Positions 43,663 through 52,862 are shown, counted from the stretch's first letter. The stretch is 64,000 bases of DNA from Streptomyces sp. XY006 (GCF_002237655.1 NZ_NOKT01000014.1:62001-126000), one strand, 5' to 3'. A program made the numbers and translations. Notes: a model not told the origin generated them from the letters alone.

Positions 43663-43684
43663 TAGTACCTGAGAGGGACCCCGC
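43663..43684. promoter_or_regulatory. TAGTAC-YTGAGAG motif, copy 2
   Basis: Second copy of the 22-bp motif (see 38797-38818), 57 bp before the second kinase. GAGAGG (43671-43676) and CCTCTC (about 43690) also form an inverted pair. TACCGT near 43729 is a possible -10 for a leaderless start at 43741. Confidence 0.55.
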
Positions 43685-43740
43685 GGAACCCCTCTCACTG
43701 GGGACGACCACGACCGGGGCCGACGCCTACCGTTCTGTAC

Positions 43741-45078
43741 GTGACCGAGACGACTCACCTGCAGACCACGCCGCCGGGGAGCGGGGCCAAGCCGCGCAGC
43801 CCGGAGTTCCGGCTGGCCGCGAACGCCCTGCGCGGACTGCGGCAGGACCTGATACACGACGCGTTCGCCTACCGCCTGCTGCCACGCATGCGCGTCGACG
43901 GCCCCCTGACCAGGCGGCTGCCCGGGCGCCTGCGCGAGTACGCGGCCTGGACACCGCACGCGGTGATCTGCGCGATCGCCCTGCTCACCCTGGCCATCGC
44001 CACGGTCGACCAAGGCGTGGCCCTGATGCTCGGGCTGCTCGCCGTGGTCCCGGTGCTGCTGACCATGGTCCGGCCGGTCGGCGCGTTCTGGCTGTCCATG
44101 GCGGCCACCCCGCTCGCGATACCGTTCGGCGACACATGGGGCGACTGGCCCTGGCTGCCGGGCAGCTTCGCATGCCACCTGTCGGTGCTGACGATCGTGG
44201 CCCTGCGCACCAGGCCGCGCACGGCCGCCTGGATGTGGGCGCTGACCGCGCTCTACGGCACCCTGGTCATGACGCTCATCGGCTCTGCAGGCCGCTTCGG
44301 CATCAACCTCGGCCCGATGCTGGTCGTCTCCGCGCTCGTCCTTCTCGCCGTCACCGTCTGGCACGTCCGGCGGGACGCGGAGCAGGAGGTCACCGCCCAG
44401 CAGACGGTCACCGCGCACGAGCGGTCCCGGCGCACGCTGCTGGAGGAGCGCACCACCATCGCCCGCGAGCTGCACGACGTGGTGGCGCACCACATGTCGG
44501 TCGTCGCCATCCAGGCGGAGGCCGCGCCGTACCGGGTGGAGAACCCGCCGCCGGAGCTGGAGAAGGCGTTCGCCACGATCCGGGAGAACGCGGTCGCGGC
44601 ACTGACCGAGCTGCGCCGCGTCCTGGGCGTCGTCCGCGCCGAGGACTACGAGGCCCCGGACGCCCCGCAGCCCACCCTCGCCGACCTGGACAGGCTGCTG
44701 GCCAATGTGCGGGAGGCAGGGCTCGGCGTGGAGAAGGCCGTGACCGGGGCGGTGCGGGAGCTGCCGCAGGGCGTGGAGCTGTCGGCGTACCGGATCGTCC
44801 AGGAAGCGCTGAGCAACAGCCTGCGGCACGCCCCGGGCGCGACGGCCCGGGTGGAGATCGGATACGTCCTTGGCGGCCTGGGCCTGCGCATAGTCAACGG
44901 CCCGCCGCCGAACCCGAGCCTGATCAAGCCCTCGCCCGGCGCCGGGCACGGCATCACCGGCATGCGCGAGCGCGTGGCGATGCTGAGCGGCGAGATGACG
45001 GCGGGCGGCACGGAGGACGGAGGCTACGAGGTGACGGTGTTCCTGCCGGTCTCCCTGCCGGACGAGGGTGAGGCATGA
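43741..45078 (+). CDS. NarL-family sensor histidine kinase (pair 2)
   Basis: 445 aa from GTG 43741, probably leaderless. Paralogue of the first kinase: about five membrane helices in residues 70-215, HisKA_3 box with His245 in TIARELHDVVAHHMSVVAIQ, HATPase with ALSNSLRHAPGATARVE and GAGHGITGMRERVAMLSGEM. Overlaps its regulator (ATGA). The close likeness and tandem order of the two pairs point to a local duplication. Confidence 0.92.
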   Translation: MTETTHLQTTPPGSGAKPRSPEFRLAANALRGLRQDLIHDAFAYRLLPRMRVDGPLTRRLPGRLREYAAWTPHAVICAIALLTLAIATVDQGVALMLGLLAVVPVLLTMVRPVGAFWLSMAATPLAIPFGDTWGDWPWLPGSFACHLSVLTIVALRTRPRTAAWMWALTALYGTLVMTLIGSAGRFGINLGPMLVVSALVLLAVTVWHVRRDAEQEVTAQQTVTAHERSRRTLLEERTTIARELHDVVAHHMSVVAIQAEAAPYRVENPPPELEKAFATIRENAVAALTELRRVLGVVRAEDYEAPDAPQPTLADLDRLLANVREAGLGVEKAVTGAVRELPQGVELSAYRIVQEALSNSLRHAPGATARVEIGYVLGGLGLRIVNGPPPNPSLIKPSPGAGHGITGMRERVAMLSGEMTAGGTEDGGYEVTVFLPVSLPDEGEA

Positions 45079-45740
45079 CCATCCGCGTACTGATCGCGGA
45101 CGACCAGATGATGGTGCGCGAAGGCTTCTCGGTCCTGCTGAACGCGATGCCGGACATCGAGGTCGTCGGCGAGGCGGTGAACGGCCGGGAGGCCGTGGCC
45201 AAGGTCCGCGAGCTGGGCCCGGACGTCGTGCTGATGGACATCCGCATGCCCGAGCTGAACGGCATCGAGGCGACCCGCGAGATCGTCGCCGCCGACGGCG
45301 CGGCGAAGGTGCTGGTGCTCACGACGTTCGACCTCGACGAGTACGTCTACCAGGCGCTGCGCGCCGGCGCCTCCGGCTTCCTCCTCAAGGACGCCTCGGC
45401 CCGGCAGCTCGCGGACGGGGTGCGCGTCGTGGCCTCCGGGGAGGCGCTGCTGGCCCCCTCGGTGACCCGGCGCCTGATCACCGAGTTCTCCAAGCTGTCC
45501 GAGAGGCCGCGCCTGCTGCCCTCCGCCCAGGCGGCCTACGGCGATCTCACCGAGCGGGAGACGGAGGTGCTCGTGCTGATCGCACAGGGCCTGTCGAACT
45601 CGGAGATCGCCGAGCGGCTGGTGGTGGCCGAGTCGACGATCAAGACGCACGTCAGCCGGATCCTGGTGAAGCTGGGCCTCAGGGACCGCACACAGGCGGC
45701 GGTGTTCGCCTACGAGGCACGGCTGGTGACGCCGGGGTGA
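45075..45740 (+). CDS. NarL-family response regulator (pair 2)
   Basis: 221 aa from ATG 45075. Receiver with phospho-acceptor Asp55 (VVLMDIRMPEL), TTFDLDEYVYQALRAGASGFLLKDAS, and LuxR helix-turn-helix (LTERETEVLVLIAQGLSNSEIAERLVVAESTIKTHVSRIL) at about 155-215. Very similar to regulator 1, so cross-talk on shared promoters is plausible. Stop 53 bp before the P450 gene. Confidence 0.93.
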   Translation: MTIRVLIADDQMMVREGFSVLLNAMPDIEVVGEAVNGREAVAKVRELGPDVVLMDIRMPELNGIEATREIVAADGAAKVLVLTTFDLDEYVYQALRAGASGFLLKDASARQLADGVRVVASGEALLAPSVTRRLITEFSKLSERPRLLPSAQAAYGDLTERETEVLVLIAQGLSNSEIAERLVVAESTIKTHVSRILVKLGLRDRTQAAVFAYEARLVTPG

Positions 45741-45792
45741 CGCGGGGTGCCGCCCCTGGTCAGAGTGGGGGGAGCCGGGCTAGCGTCCGTTC

Positions 45793-47013
45793 ATGGCAGC
45801 TGTTTCCGATCTCGGCTTCGACCCGTGGGACCCGGCCTTCCTCGCCGACCCGTACCCCGCCTACGCCGAGCTGCGTGCCCGGGGCCGCGTGCACTGGTTC
45901 GAGCCCACCGGCCAGTGGCTGGTCCCGCACCACGCGGACGTGTCGGCGCTGCTGCGCGACCGGCGCCTCGGCCGGACATACCAGCACCGCTTCAGCCACG
46001 AGGAGTTCGGCCGCACCCCGCCCCCGCCGGAGCACGAGCCGTTCCACACGCTCAACGACCACGGCATGCTCGACCTGGAGCCGCCGGACCACACCCGCAT
46101 CCGCCGCCTGGTGTCGAAGGCGTTCACCCCGCGCACGGTGGAGCGGCTGAAGCCGTACGTGCGGGGCCTGGCCGACGAGCTCGCCGCGGCCCTGGTCGAG
46201 CGGGGCGGCGGGGACCTGCTGAAGGACGTCGCCGAGCCGCTCCCGGTGGCGGTGATCGCGGAGATGCTCGGCATCCCCGAGTCCGACCGGGCCCCGCTGC
46301 GCCCCTGGTCGGCGGACATCTGCGGGATGTACGAGCTGAATCCGTCGCGGGAGACGGCGGCGCGGGCGGTCCGGGCGTCGGTGGAGTTCTCCGACTACCT
46401 GCGCGCACTGATCGCGGCCCGCCGCAAGGAGCCGGGCGAGGACCTCGTCTCGGGCCTGATCGCGGCGCACGACGAGGGCGACCGGCTCACCGAGCAGGAG
46501 ATGATCTCCACCTGCGTCCTGCTGCTCAACGCGGGCCACGAGGCGACGGTGAACGCCACGGTCAACGGCTGGTACGCCCTCTTCCGCAACCCCGCCCAGC
46601 TGGAGCGGCTGCGTGCCGACCACACGCTCGTCCCCTCGGCGGTCGAGGAGCTGATGCGCTACGACACCCCGCTGCAGCTCTTCGAGCGCTGGGTGCTGGA
46701 GGACATCGAGATCGGCGGCACGACGATCCCGCGCGGAGCGGAGATCGCCCTGCTCTTCGGCTCGGCCAACCACGACCCGGAGGTCTTCGCCGACCCTGGC
46801 CGCCTCGACCTCGCCCGCGCCGACAACCCGCACATCTCCTTCAGCGCCGGCATCCACTACTGCATCGGCGCGCCCCTGGCCCGTATCGAGCTGGCGGCGT
46901 CGATGGGGGCGCTGCTGGAGAAGGCGCCGGCACTCCGGCTCGCCGCCGAGCCGCAGCGGAAACCGAACTTCGTGATCAGAGGCCTGGAGGGCCTGAACGT
47001 CGAGGTGGACTGA
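45793..47013 (+). CDS. cytochrome P450 (CYP107-like)
   Basis: 406 aa from ATG 45793; TAGCGT at 45781-45786 indicates a leaderless mRNA. Soluble class I P450: I-helix LLNAGHEATVNA (acid-alcohol pair Glu-x-Thr), ExxR in EELMRYD, ERWVLEDIEIGG, and haem loop FSAGIHYCIGAPLAR with Cys357 as ligand. Monooxygenase needing ferredoxin and reductase, none of which is adjacent. No biosynthetic cluster surrounds it; substrate unknown. Confidence 0.93.
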   Translation: MAAVSDLGFDPWDPAFLADPYPAYAELRARGRVHWFEPTGQWLVPHHADVSALLRDRRLGRTYQHRFSHEEFGRTPPPPEHEPFHTLNDHGMLDLEPPDHTRIRRLVSKAFTPRTVERLKPYVRGLADELAAALVERGGGDLLKDVAEPLPVAVIAEMLGIPESDRAPLRPWSADICGMYELNPSRETAARAVRASVEFSDYLRALIAARRKEPGEDLVSGLIAAHDEGDRLTEQEMISTCVLLLNAGHEATVNATVNGWYALFRNPAQLERLRADHTLVPSAVEELMRYDTPLQLFERWVLEDIEIGGTTIPRGAEIALLFGSANHDPEVFADPGRLDLARADNPHISFSAGIHYCIGAPLARIELAASMGALLEKAPALRLAAEPQRKPNFVIRGLEGLNVEVD

Positions 47014-47260
47014 CCTCGACAGGTTGATCACGGGGGCGTGCTGAGCGGGCCGCGTGGGCCCAGTGTCCTGAGCGGACCCGGCGGACCCGCGGGACCTGGC
47101 GGACCCCTGGGACCCGGCCCGCCGGACCTGCGAGACCTGGCCCGTGGGACCCGGCGGACCCGGCAGGCGCTGAGCGGCGAACCGAGTGAGCTGGGCGGGC
47201 CGGCTCAGCCCGGCCCGGCCGGCTTGGTGAGCCAAGCGGGCCGAGTGACCGGCCTGCCCG

Positions 47261-48859
47261 TCACGTCGACAGGTCCCTCCTGCGCAGCCCGGTCAGTCCC
47301 GCGGCCACCAGGGCCGCCGCCAGTGCCGTCAGCGTGCCCACCGGCCCCCAGGCCATCGTCCCGCCCGGCAGCTTCGGCAGGTGACCGAACGGCGAGAGGT
47401 CCAGCACCGCCTGCGGCACGTCCAGAGCGGGGCCGACCCAGCCGAGCAGCAGTACCGCCCCGGCGACGCCCCAGGCCGCCGTCGCCGCCCGGGGCAGCAT
47501 GCCGTGCAGCAAGACCGTCACCCCGCCGATCACCCACACCGCCGGGAGCTGCACCAGGCAGGCGGCCAGGACCGGCCCGGTCTGCCTGCCGTGGCCGACG
47601 GCGAGGCCGAGGCCGGCCAGGAGCATGATCAGCGCGGCTCCGCCGAAGGCGATGACCAGGTGGCCGGCGGCCCAGCGCAGGCGGCCCACCGCGTTCGCCA
47701 GGACCGGTTCCGCCCGGCCCGAGGTCTCCTCGCCGTGCAGGCGGAGCACCGAGGCGACGATGTACAGGGCCGCGACCAGCCCGAGCATGCCGGCCATCGA
47801 CGCCAGGAACGCGTCGGTCAGGCCGGACCGGCCGCCCATCCGCTCGATGACGCGCCGGGCGTTGTCGTTGTCGCCGACCAGGTCCGCCACGCTCTCGGTC
47901 ATGCCGCCGTAGACCACACCGGCGAGGAAGAAGCCGATGCCCCAGCCGAGCACGCCGCCCCGCTGCAGCCGCCAGGCCAGTGCGCCCGCGCTGCCCAGGC
48001 GGCCGGTCGCCGGACCGGGCCGGGTCGGCAGGAAGCTCATGCCGATGTCGCGGCGGCCGGCCAGGACGTAGGCCGCCGTCCCCTGGAGCAGCACGGACGC
48101 GGCCGGCAGCGCCAGCACCCACCAGCGTTCGCCCGCGTAGGGGCGCAGGTTCTCCAGCCAGCCCAGCGGTGACAGCCAGGTGAGCACCGAGGAACCGTCG
48201 TCGGTCGCCGAGTCGCCCGCCGCGCGCAACACGAACGCGGCGCCCAGCACCGCCGCCGTCAGCCCACGGGCCAGCCGCGCGCTCTCGGTCAGCTGCGCCA
48301 CGATCGCCGCCGTCGTGGCGAAGACCATCCCGACGCCCGCGATGCCGGCGCCGAGAGCGAACGCCCCGGTCACTCCCTGACCGGCCAGACCGGCCGTCAG
48401 CAGCAGGGCCAGGGCCCCGTTGGCGACCGCCGCCGTCAGCAGCGCGGCCGTCAGGGAGGCCCGGCGGCCCACCATCCCGGACGCGATCAGCTCCTGACGG
48501 CCGCTCTCCTCCTCGTCCCGGGTGTGCCGCACGACGACCAGCAAGCCCAGGACGGCGGCGAGGACACCGGCGTAGACGCCGACCCGCCAGGCCGTCAGGG
48601 CGCCCAGGGAGTCGCCGAAGACCGGGCCGACCATGGCGCGCAGCGAGGAGTTGGTCTCCATCTGGCGGATCAGTCCGGCCCGCTCGGCAGGGGTGCCGTA
48701 CAGGCCCTCCAGGGTGCCCGGCATGGACAGGACCATGAGCGCGTTCACCCCGGTCCACACGGGGATCATCAGCCGGTCGCGGCGCAGCGCGAACCGCAGC
48801 AGTGTGGTGGTCCCGGTCAGCTGCCGGGTGCCGCCGGAGCGGACCGCGAGGGTCGTCAT
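47261..48859 (-). CDS. ABC exporter permease (double-length)
   Basis: 532 aa from ATG 48859, overlapping the ATPase stop (ATGA). About twelve membrane helices in two related halves (RFALRRDRLMIPVWTGVNALMVL in the first, AWRLQRGGVLGWGIGFFLAGVVYGG in the second), typical of the large actinobacterial permeases paired with DrrA-like ATPases. Exports drugs, lipids or peptides. The two genes are transcribed away from a MarR gene that probably controls them. Confidence 0.9.
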   Translation of the reverse strand: MTTLAVRSGGTRQLTGTTTLLRFALRRDRLMIPVWTGVNALMVLSMPGTLEGLYGTPAERAGLIRQMETNSSLRAMVGPVFGDSLGALTAWRVGVYAGVLAAVLGLLVVVRHTRDEEESGRQELIASGMVGRRASLTAALLTAAVANGALALLLTAGLAGQGVTGAFALGAGIAGVGMVFATTAAIVAQLTESARLARGLTAAVLGAAFVLRAAGDSATDDGSSVLTWLSPLGWLENLRPYAGERWWVLALPAASVLLQGTAAYVLAGRRDIGMSFLPTRPGPATGRLGSAGALAWRLQRGGVLGWGIGFFLAGVVYGGMTESVADLVGDNDNARRVIERMGGRSGLTDAFLASMAGMLGLVAALYIVASVLRLHGEETSGRAEPVLANAVGRLRWAAGHLVIAFGGAALIMLLAGLGLAVGHGRQTGPVLAACLVQLPAVWVIGGVTVLLHGMLPRAATAAWGVAGAVLLLGWVGPALDVPQAVLDLSPFGHLPKLPGGTMAWGPVGTLTALAAALVAAGLTGLRRRDLST

Positions 48860-49752
48860 CGGACGGCCGCCTCGTCCTGGTAGTGGCGCAGGAACAGTTC
48901 TTCCAGCGTGGGCGGCGTCGAGGTCAGCGACCGCACGCCCGACGCGGTCAGCGAGCGCAGGACGCCGTCCAGCCGGTCGGTGTCGACCTGGAGCCGGACG
49001 CGGCGCCCCCGCACGTCGAGGTCGTGCACGCCGGGCAGGCCCGCCAGCCCGTTCGGCGGGCCCGCGAGTTCGGCGACGACGCTGGTGCGGGTCAGATGGC
49101 GCAGATCGGCGAGGGACCCGCTCTCGACGGTGCGGCCCTTGCGGATGATGCTCACCCGGTCGCACAGCTCCTCCACCTCGCTGAGGATGTGGGAGGAGAG
49201 CAGGACGGTACGGCCCCGGTCGCGCTCCTCGGCGACGCACCGCTGGAAGACCTCCTCCATCAGCGGGTCCAGGCCCGAGGTCGGCTCGTCCAGGATCAGC
49301 AGGTCGACGTCCGAGGCGAACGCGGCGACCAGGGCGACCTTCTGGCGGTTGCCCTTGGAGTAGGTGCGGCCCTTCTTGGTGGGGTCGAGCTCGAACCGCT
49401 CGACCAGCTCCGCCCGGCGCCGGGGATCGAGGCCCCCGCGCAGGCGGCCGTAGAGGTCGATGACCTCGCCGCCGGAGAGGTTGCGCCACAGTGTCACGTC
49501 GCCGGGGACGTAGGCGATGCGGCGGTGCACCTCCACCGCGTCCGACCACGGGTCGCGGCCCAGTACCCGCGCGGCACCGGAGTCGGCGCGCAGCAGGCCG
49601 AGCAGGACGCGGATGGCGGTGGACTTGCCGGCGCCGTTGGGGCCGAGGAAGCCGTGGACCTCGCCGGAGGCAACCTCCAGGTCCAGTCCGTCGAGCGCGT
49701 GCGTCCGTCCGAAGGACTTGTGCAGTCCGGAGACGGTGATGGCCTTCGTCAT
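48856..49752 (-). CDS. ABC exporter ATPase
   Basis: 298 aa from ATG 49752. Walker A GPNGAGKST at about 37-45, signature region YSKGNRQKVALVAAF (a variant of LSGGQ usual in this exporter type), Walker B LLILDEPTSGLDP, switch SSHILSEVEELC. C-terminal ~75 residues are the regulatory domain of DrrA-like ATPases. Cytosolic energy subunit for the permease encoded 4 nt downstream. Confidence 0.94.
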   Translation of the reverse strand: MTKAITVSGLHKSFGRTHALDGLDLEVASGEVHGFLGPNGAGKSTAIRVLLGLLRADSGAARVLGRDPWSDAVEVHRRIAYVPGDVTLWRNLSGGEVIDLYGRLRGGLDPRRRAELVERFELDPTKKGRTYSKGNRQKVALVAAFASDVDLLILDEPTSGLDPLMEEVFQRCVAEERDRGRTVLLSSHILSEVEELCDRVSIIRKGRTVESGSLADLRHLTRTSVVAELAGPPNGLAGLPGVHDLDVRGRRVRLQVDTDRLDGVLRSLTASGVRSLTSTPPTLEELFLRHYQDEAAVR

Positions 49753-49770
49753 GCCGGCGAAGTTACGCTT

Positions 49771-49790
49771 ACTTCAGAAATTTGTGAAGT
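49771..49790. promoter_or_regulatory. ACTTCA-N8-TGAAGT operator between ABC and MarR genes
   Basis: Inverted repeat ACTTCA (49771-49776) / TGAAGT (49785-49790) in an AT-rich 74-bp gap shared by the divergent exporter and MarR genes. The standard arrangement for a MarR repressor that controls both itself and the exporter. Confidence 0.65.
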
Positions 49791-49826
49791 TAAGAAAGCG
49801 TATGAATCGCGGATAGGGTGAGCCGC

Positions 49827-50330
49827 ATGACGGAATCAGCCGGTGGCGGCCGGGACGTGGAGGCGGTGTCGAGGTTCGTCGAGTCCTTCGCGGCGCAGCT
49901 CGTCGAGGCCGGGATGGCGCGGATGCCCGCCCGGGTCTTCGCCGCGCTGCTCTCCTCCGACAAAGGCGTGCTGACCTCCGCCGAGCTGAGCGAACAGCTC
50001 CGGATCAGCCCCGCGGCGGTGTCCGGGGCGGTGCGCTACCTGGCCCAGACGCACATGGTGTCGCGCGAGCGGGAGCCTGGCTCGCGACGGGAGCGCTACC
50101 GGGTGCACGGCGACCAGTGGTACGAGGCCCTGACCAACCGGGAAGCCGTCATCAAGCGCTGGGAGAGCGCCCTGCGTGAGGGCGTCGCCAGCCTCGGCCC
50201 CGACACGCCCGCCGGCCGTCGGATGGCCGAGACGCTGGCGTTCTTCGAGTTCGTCGAGGTCGAGGTCGTGGCGATGATGGAACGCTGGCGCGCCCACCGG
50301 GAGAAGACGTTCGGCCCGGACCGGGGCTGA
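49827..50330 (+). CDS. MarR/GbsR-type transcriptional regulator
   Basis: 167 aa from ATG 49827. TAGGGT (49814-49819) ends 7 nt before this ATG, which favours it over the in-frame GTG at 49818. Winged helix-turn-helix: MARMPARVFAALLSSDKGVLTSAELSEQLRISPAAVSGAVRYLAQTHMVSRERE, then a helical dimer region. Divergent from the ABC exporter over a palindromic operator; likely its ligand-released repressor. Confidence 0.88.
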   Translation: MTESAGGGRDVEAVSRFVESFAAQLVEAGMARMPARVFAALLSSDKGVLTSAELSEQLRISPAAVSGAVRYLAQTHMVSREREPGSRRERYRVHGDQWYEALTNREAVIKRWESALREGVASLGPDTPAGRRMAETLAFFEFVEVEVVAMMERWRAHREKTFGPDRG

Positions 50331-50376
50331 GACCGGGTCCGAGACCTGGGCCGAGTCCGAGCCCGCGCCCCGCGAG

Positions 50377-51243
50377 TCACGCCCCCGGTGGCAAGGTCAG
50401 CCCCCACGCCCCTTCCCTCACCACCCACGTGCGGGTCCGCACCGGGCCCGACACCACCGCGTCCGCGCGGTAGCGGAAGTGCGCGCCCGAGACGGTCACC
50501 GTCCGGCCCTCCGCGAGCAGGGGCGAGGCCTCCGCCCCCACCGACACCGGCCTGACCTCCACCGACGCGGTCCCGTCGGCGCCCGGTGCCACCGACACCG
50601 CCTCCACCGGCTGGTCGAGGTCGACGAGGGTCTCCCCGTCCACCTCGACCCGCAGCCGGGACGGCCCGGGCCCGGGCTCGGCGGCGAGCCGGGACGGGCG
50701 GGCGGCCGGCACCAGCGTGCGGACCAGGGACTGGCAGGTGCGCAGCCAGGGGCGGCCCGGATCGGCGGCCTCGGGCTCCGCCTCCTGCGGCGCGGCCGTC
50801 ACCGGCGGTATGCGCAACGCGCCGAGCACCACCCCGTCGCTGTCGTCGACCAGCAGGTCCATCCGCCGCTCCGCACCGTCCAGCACGGCCCGGGCCGCCG
50901 CCACCGTCCCCGTCGGCACCCCGAGCGACCTCGCCAGGGAGAGCGCGCCGCCGACGGGCACCACCGACAGTGCACATCCGGCCAGCTCCCGGTGCCGGTG
51001 CAGCAGCGCCACCGCGCGGATCAGGGCCCGGTCGTCGCCCACCACCACCGGGCGCCGCGAGCCCCGGCGGCGCAGTGCCCGCGCGAACTCCTCCGGGTCG
51101 TCCGGCAGGCACACCTTCATCGACGCACCCGCTCCGAGCACGTCTTTCGCGATCCGTACGGACTCGCCGTCCGACCGACGGGCGACCGGGTCGACCACCA
51201 CCAGCAGCTGCTCGGACGTCGCGGAAGTCGCCACCTCGGCCAT
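50377..51243 (-). CDS. diacylglycerol-kinase-like protein, motif-degenerate
   Basis: 288 aa from ATG 51243 (GAGGAAG upstream). Lipid-kinase (DAGK catalytic) fold: LLVVVDPVARRSDGESVRIAKDVLG, then PVVVGDDRALIRAVALLHRHREL and VVPVGGALSLARSLGVPTGTVAAARAVLDG. The catalytic GGDGT motif is VGDDR and the usual PxGT(G/A)N loop is PVGGAL, so activity is doubtful. Adjacent and divergent to purA. A regulatory or binding role is possible. Confidence 0.75.
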   Translation of the reverse strand: MAEVATSATSEQLLVVVDPVARRSDGESVRIAKDVLGAGASMKVCLPDDPEEFARALRRRGSRRPVVVGDDRALIRAVALLHRHRELAGCALSVVPVGGALSLARSLGVPTGTVAAARAVLDGAERRMDLLVDDSDGVVLGALRIPPVTAAPQEAEPEAADPGRPWLRTCQSLVRTLVPAARPSRLAAEPGPGPSRLRVEVDGETLVDLDQPVEAVSVAPGADGTASVEVRPVSVGAEASPLLAEGRTVTVSGAHFRYRADAVVSGPVRTRTWVVREGAWGLTLPPGA

Positions 51244-51259
51244 GCCTCGCTTCCTCGGG

Positions 51260-51304
51260 TAGCATCTTTGTGCAAGAGCCCCTTGCGCTATTGCGCCAGG
51301 GGCT
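51260..51304 (+). promoter_or_regulatory. purA promoter -10 and leader hairpin
   Basis: TAGCAT (51260-51265) is a likely -10 of purA. The transcript would start with a hairpin: AGCCCCTTGCGC (51277-51288), loop TATT, GCGCCAGGGGCT (51293-51304), one internal mismatch. A leader of about 155 nt before the GTG leaves room for attenuation or a binding site. Confidence 0.5.
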
Positions 51305-51429
51305 TCGTCTATTCCGGGGCATCCGGTCCGACGGTTGGCGGCCAACGGCGGTCGCGGTGCACGCGGCTGCTCAAGCTCCGCGTTCGCCCTCGACCATGGA
51401 CATGCCCCGCCCGGAAGGGGTGTACGCGC

Positions 51430-52713
51430 GTGCCCGCACTTGTGCTGCTCGGTGCTCAGTGGGGTGACGAAGGCAAGGGAAAGGCGACGGACCTGCTAGG
51501 CGGATCCGTCGACTACGTGGTGCGTTACCAGGGCGGTAACAACGCAGGCCACACGGTGGTCGTGGGCGACCAGAAGTACGCCCTCCACCTCCTCCCTTCC
51601 GGAATCCTGTCCCCCGGCTGCACGCCGGTCATCGGCAACGGCGTCGTCGTCGACCCGTCGGTCCTGTTCTCCGAGCTGAACGGGCTGAACGAGCGAGGCG
51701 TCGACACGTCCAAGCTCCTGATCAGCGGTAACGCGCACATCATCACGCCGTACAACGTGACGGTGGACAAGGTGACCGAGCGCTTCCTCGGCAAGCGGAA
51801 GATCGGCACCACCGGACGCGGTATCGGCCCGACCTACGCCGACAAGATCAACCGTGTCGGCATCCGGGTCCAGGACCTGTACGACGAGTCGATCCTGACG
51901 CAGAAGGTCGAGGCGGCCCTCGACGTCAAGAACCAGATGCTCACCAAGCTCTACAACCGGCGGGCCATCGCCGTGGAGCAGGTGGTCGAGGAGCTGCTGG
52001 GCTACGCCGACAAGCTCGCGCCCTACGTCGCCGACACCGTGCTGGTCCTCAACCAGGCGCTGGACGAGGACAAGGTCGTGCTGTTCGAGGGCGGGCAGGG
52101 CACCCTGCTCGACATCGACCACGGCACGTACCCCTTCGTCACCTCGTCGAACCCGACCGCGGGCGGCGCCTGCACGGGCGCGGGCGTGGGCCCGACGAAG
52201 ATCAGCCGCGTGATCGGCATCCTCAAGGCGTACACGACCCGGGTCGGGGCCGGTCCCTTCCCGACCGAGCTGTTCGACGAGGACGGCGAGGCGCTGCGGC
52301 GCATCGGCGGCGAGCGCGGTGTCACCACCGGCCGTGACCGCCGCTGCGGCTGGTTCGACGCGGTCATCGCCCGCTACGCGACCCGCGTGAACGGCCTGAC
52401 CGACTTCTTCCTCACCAAGCTCGACGTCCTCACCGGCTGGGAGCAGATCCCGGTCTGCGTCGCGTACGAGATCGACGGCAGGCGCGTGGAGGAACTGCCC
52501 TACTCGCAGACCGACTTCCACCACGCCAAGCCGGTCTACGAGATGCTCCCGGGCTGGAACGAGGACATCTCCAGGGCGAAGACCTTCGCCGACCTGCCGA
52601 AGAACGCCCAGGCGTACGTCAAGGCGCTGGAGGAGATGTCCGGCGCCCCGATCTCCGCGATCGGCGTGGGCCCGGGCCGGGACGAGACGATCGAGATCAA
52701 CTCCTTCATCTAG
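51430..52713 (+). CDS. purA: adenylosuccinate synthetase
   Basis: GTP-dependent step from IMP to adenylosuccinate in AMP synthesis. 427 aa, standard length. GTG 51430 with GAAGGGG upstream; nucleotide loop GAQWGDEGKGK at residues 8-18, GGNNAGHTVV, TTGRGIGPTYADK, FEGGQGTLLDIDHGTYPFVTSSN and GVGPGRDETIEI. Cytosolic homodimer. Confidence 0.97.
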   Translation: MPALVLLGAQWGDEGKGKATDLLGGSVDYVVRYQGGNNAGHTVVVGDQKYALHLLPSGILSPGCTPVIGNGVVVDPSVLFSELNGLNERGVDTSKLLISGNAHIITPYNVTVDKVTERFLGKRKIGTTGRGIGPTYADKINRVGIRVQDLYDESILTQKVEAALDVKNQMLTKLYNRRAIAVEQVVEELLGYADKLAPYVADTVLVLNQALDEDKVVLFEGGQGTLLDIDHGTYPFVTSSNPTAGGACTGAGVGPTKISRVIGILKAYTTRVGAGPFPTELFDEDGEALRRIGGERGVTTGRDRRCGWFDAVIARYATRVNGLTDFFLTKLDVLTGWEQIPVCVAYEIDGRRVEELPYSQTDFHHAKPVYEMLPGWNEDISRAKTFADLPKNAQAYVKALEEMSGAPISAIGVGPGRDETIEINSFI

Positions 52714-52862
52714 CCCACGCTCCACCCTGATGTGCGCGCGTCCGCCGGCCGCCCCCGAGCTCACGGGGGCGGCCGGCGCCGTCCGTGAGGAGAGTCGCCG
52801 GGAACGGGCATAGGCTGAAATCCACACCCCTCACGTGCGTCGACGAGAAGAAGGTGAGTGCG

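Noticed and set aside
45793..47013. P450 as part of a secondary-metabolite gene cluster
   Set aside because: No synthase, tailoring or transport genes adjoin it; neighbours are core regulators and transporters.
47014..47260. Coding potential in the GGACCC-rich stretch between the P450 and permease genes
   Set aside because: Degenerate Gly/Pro-like repeats without start context; looks like decayed tandem repeat.
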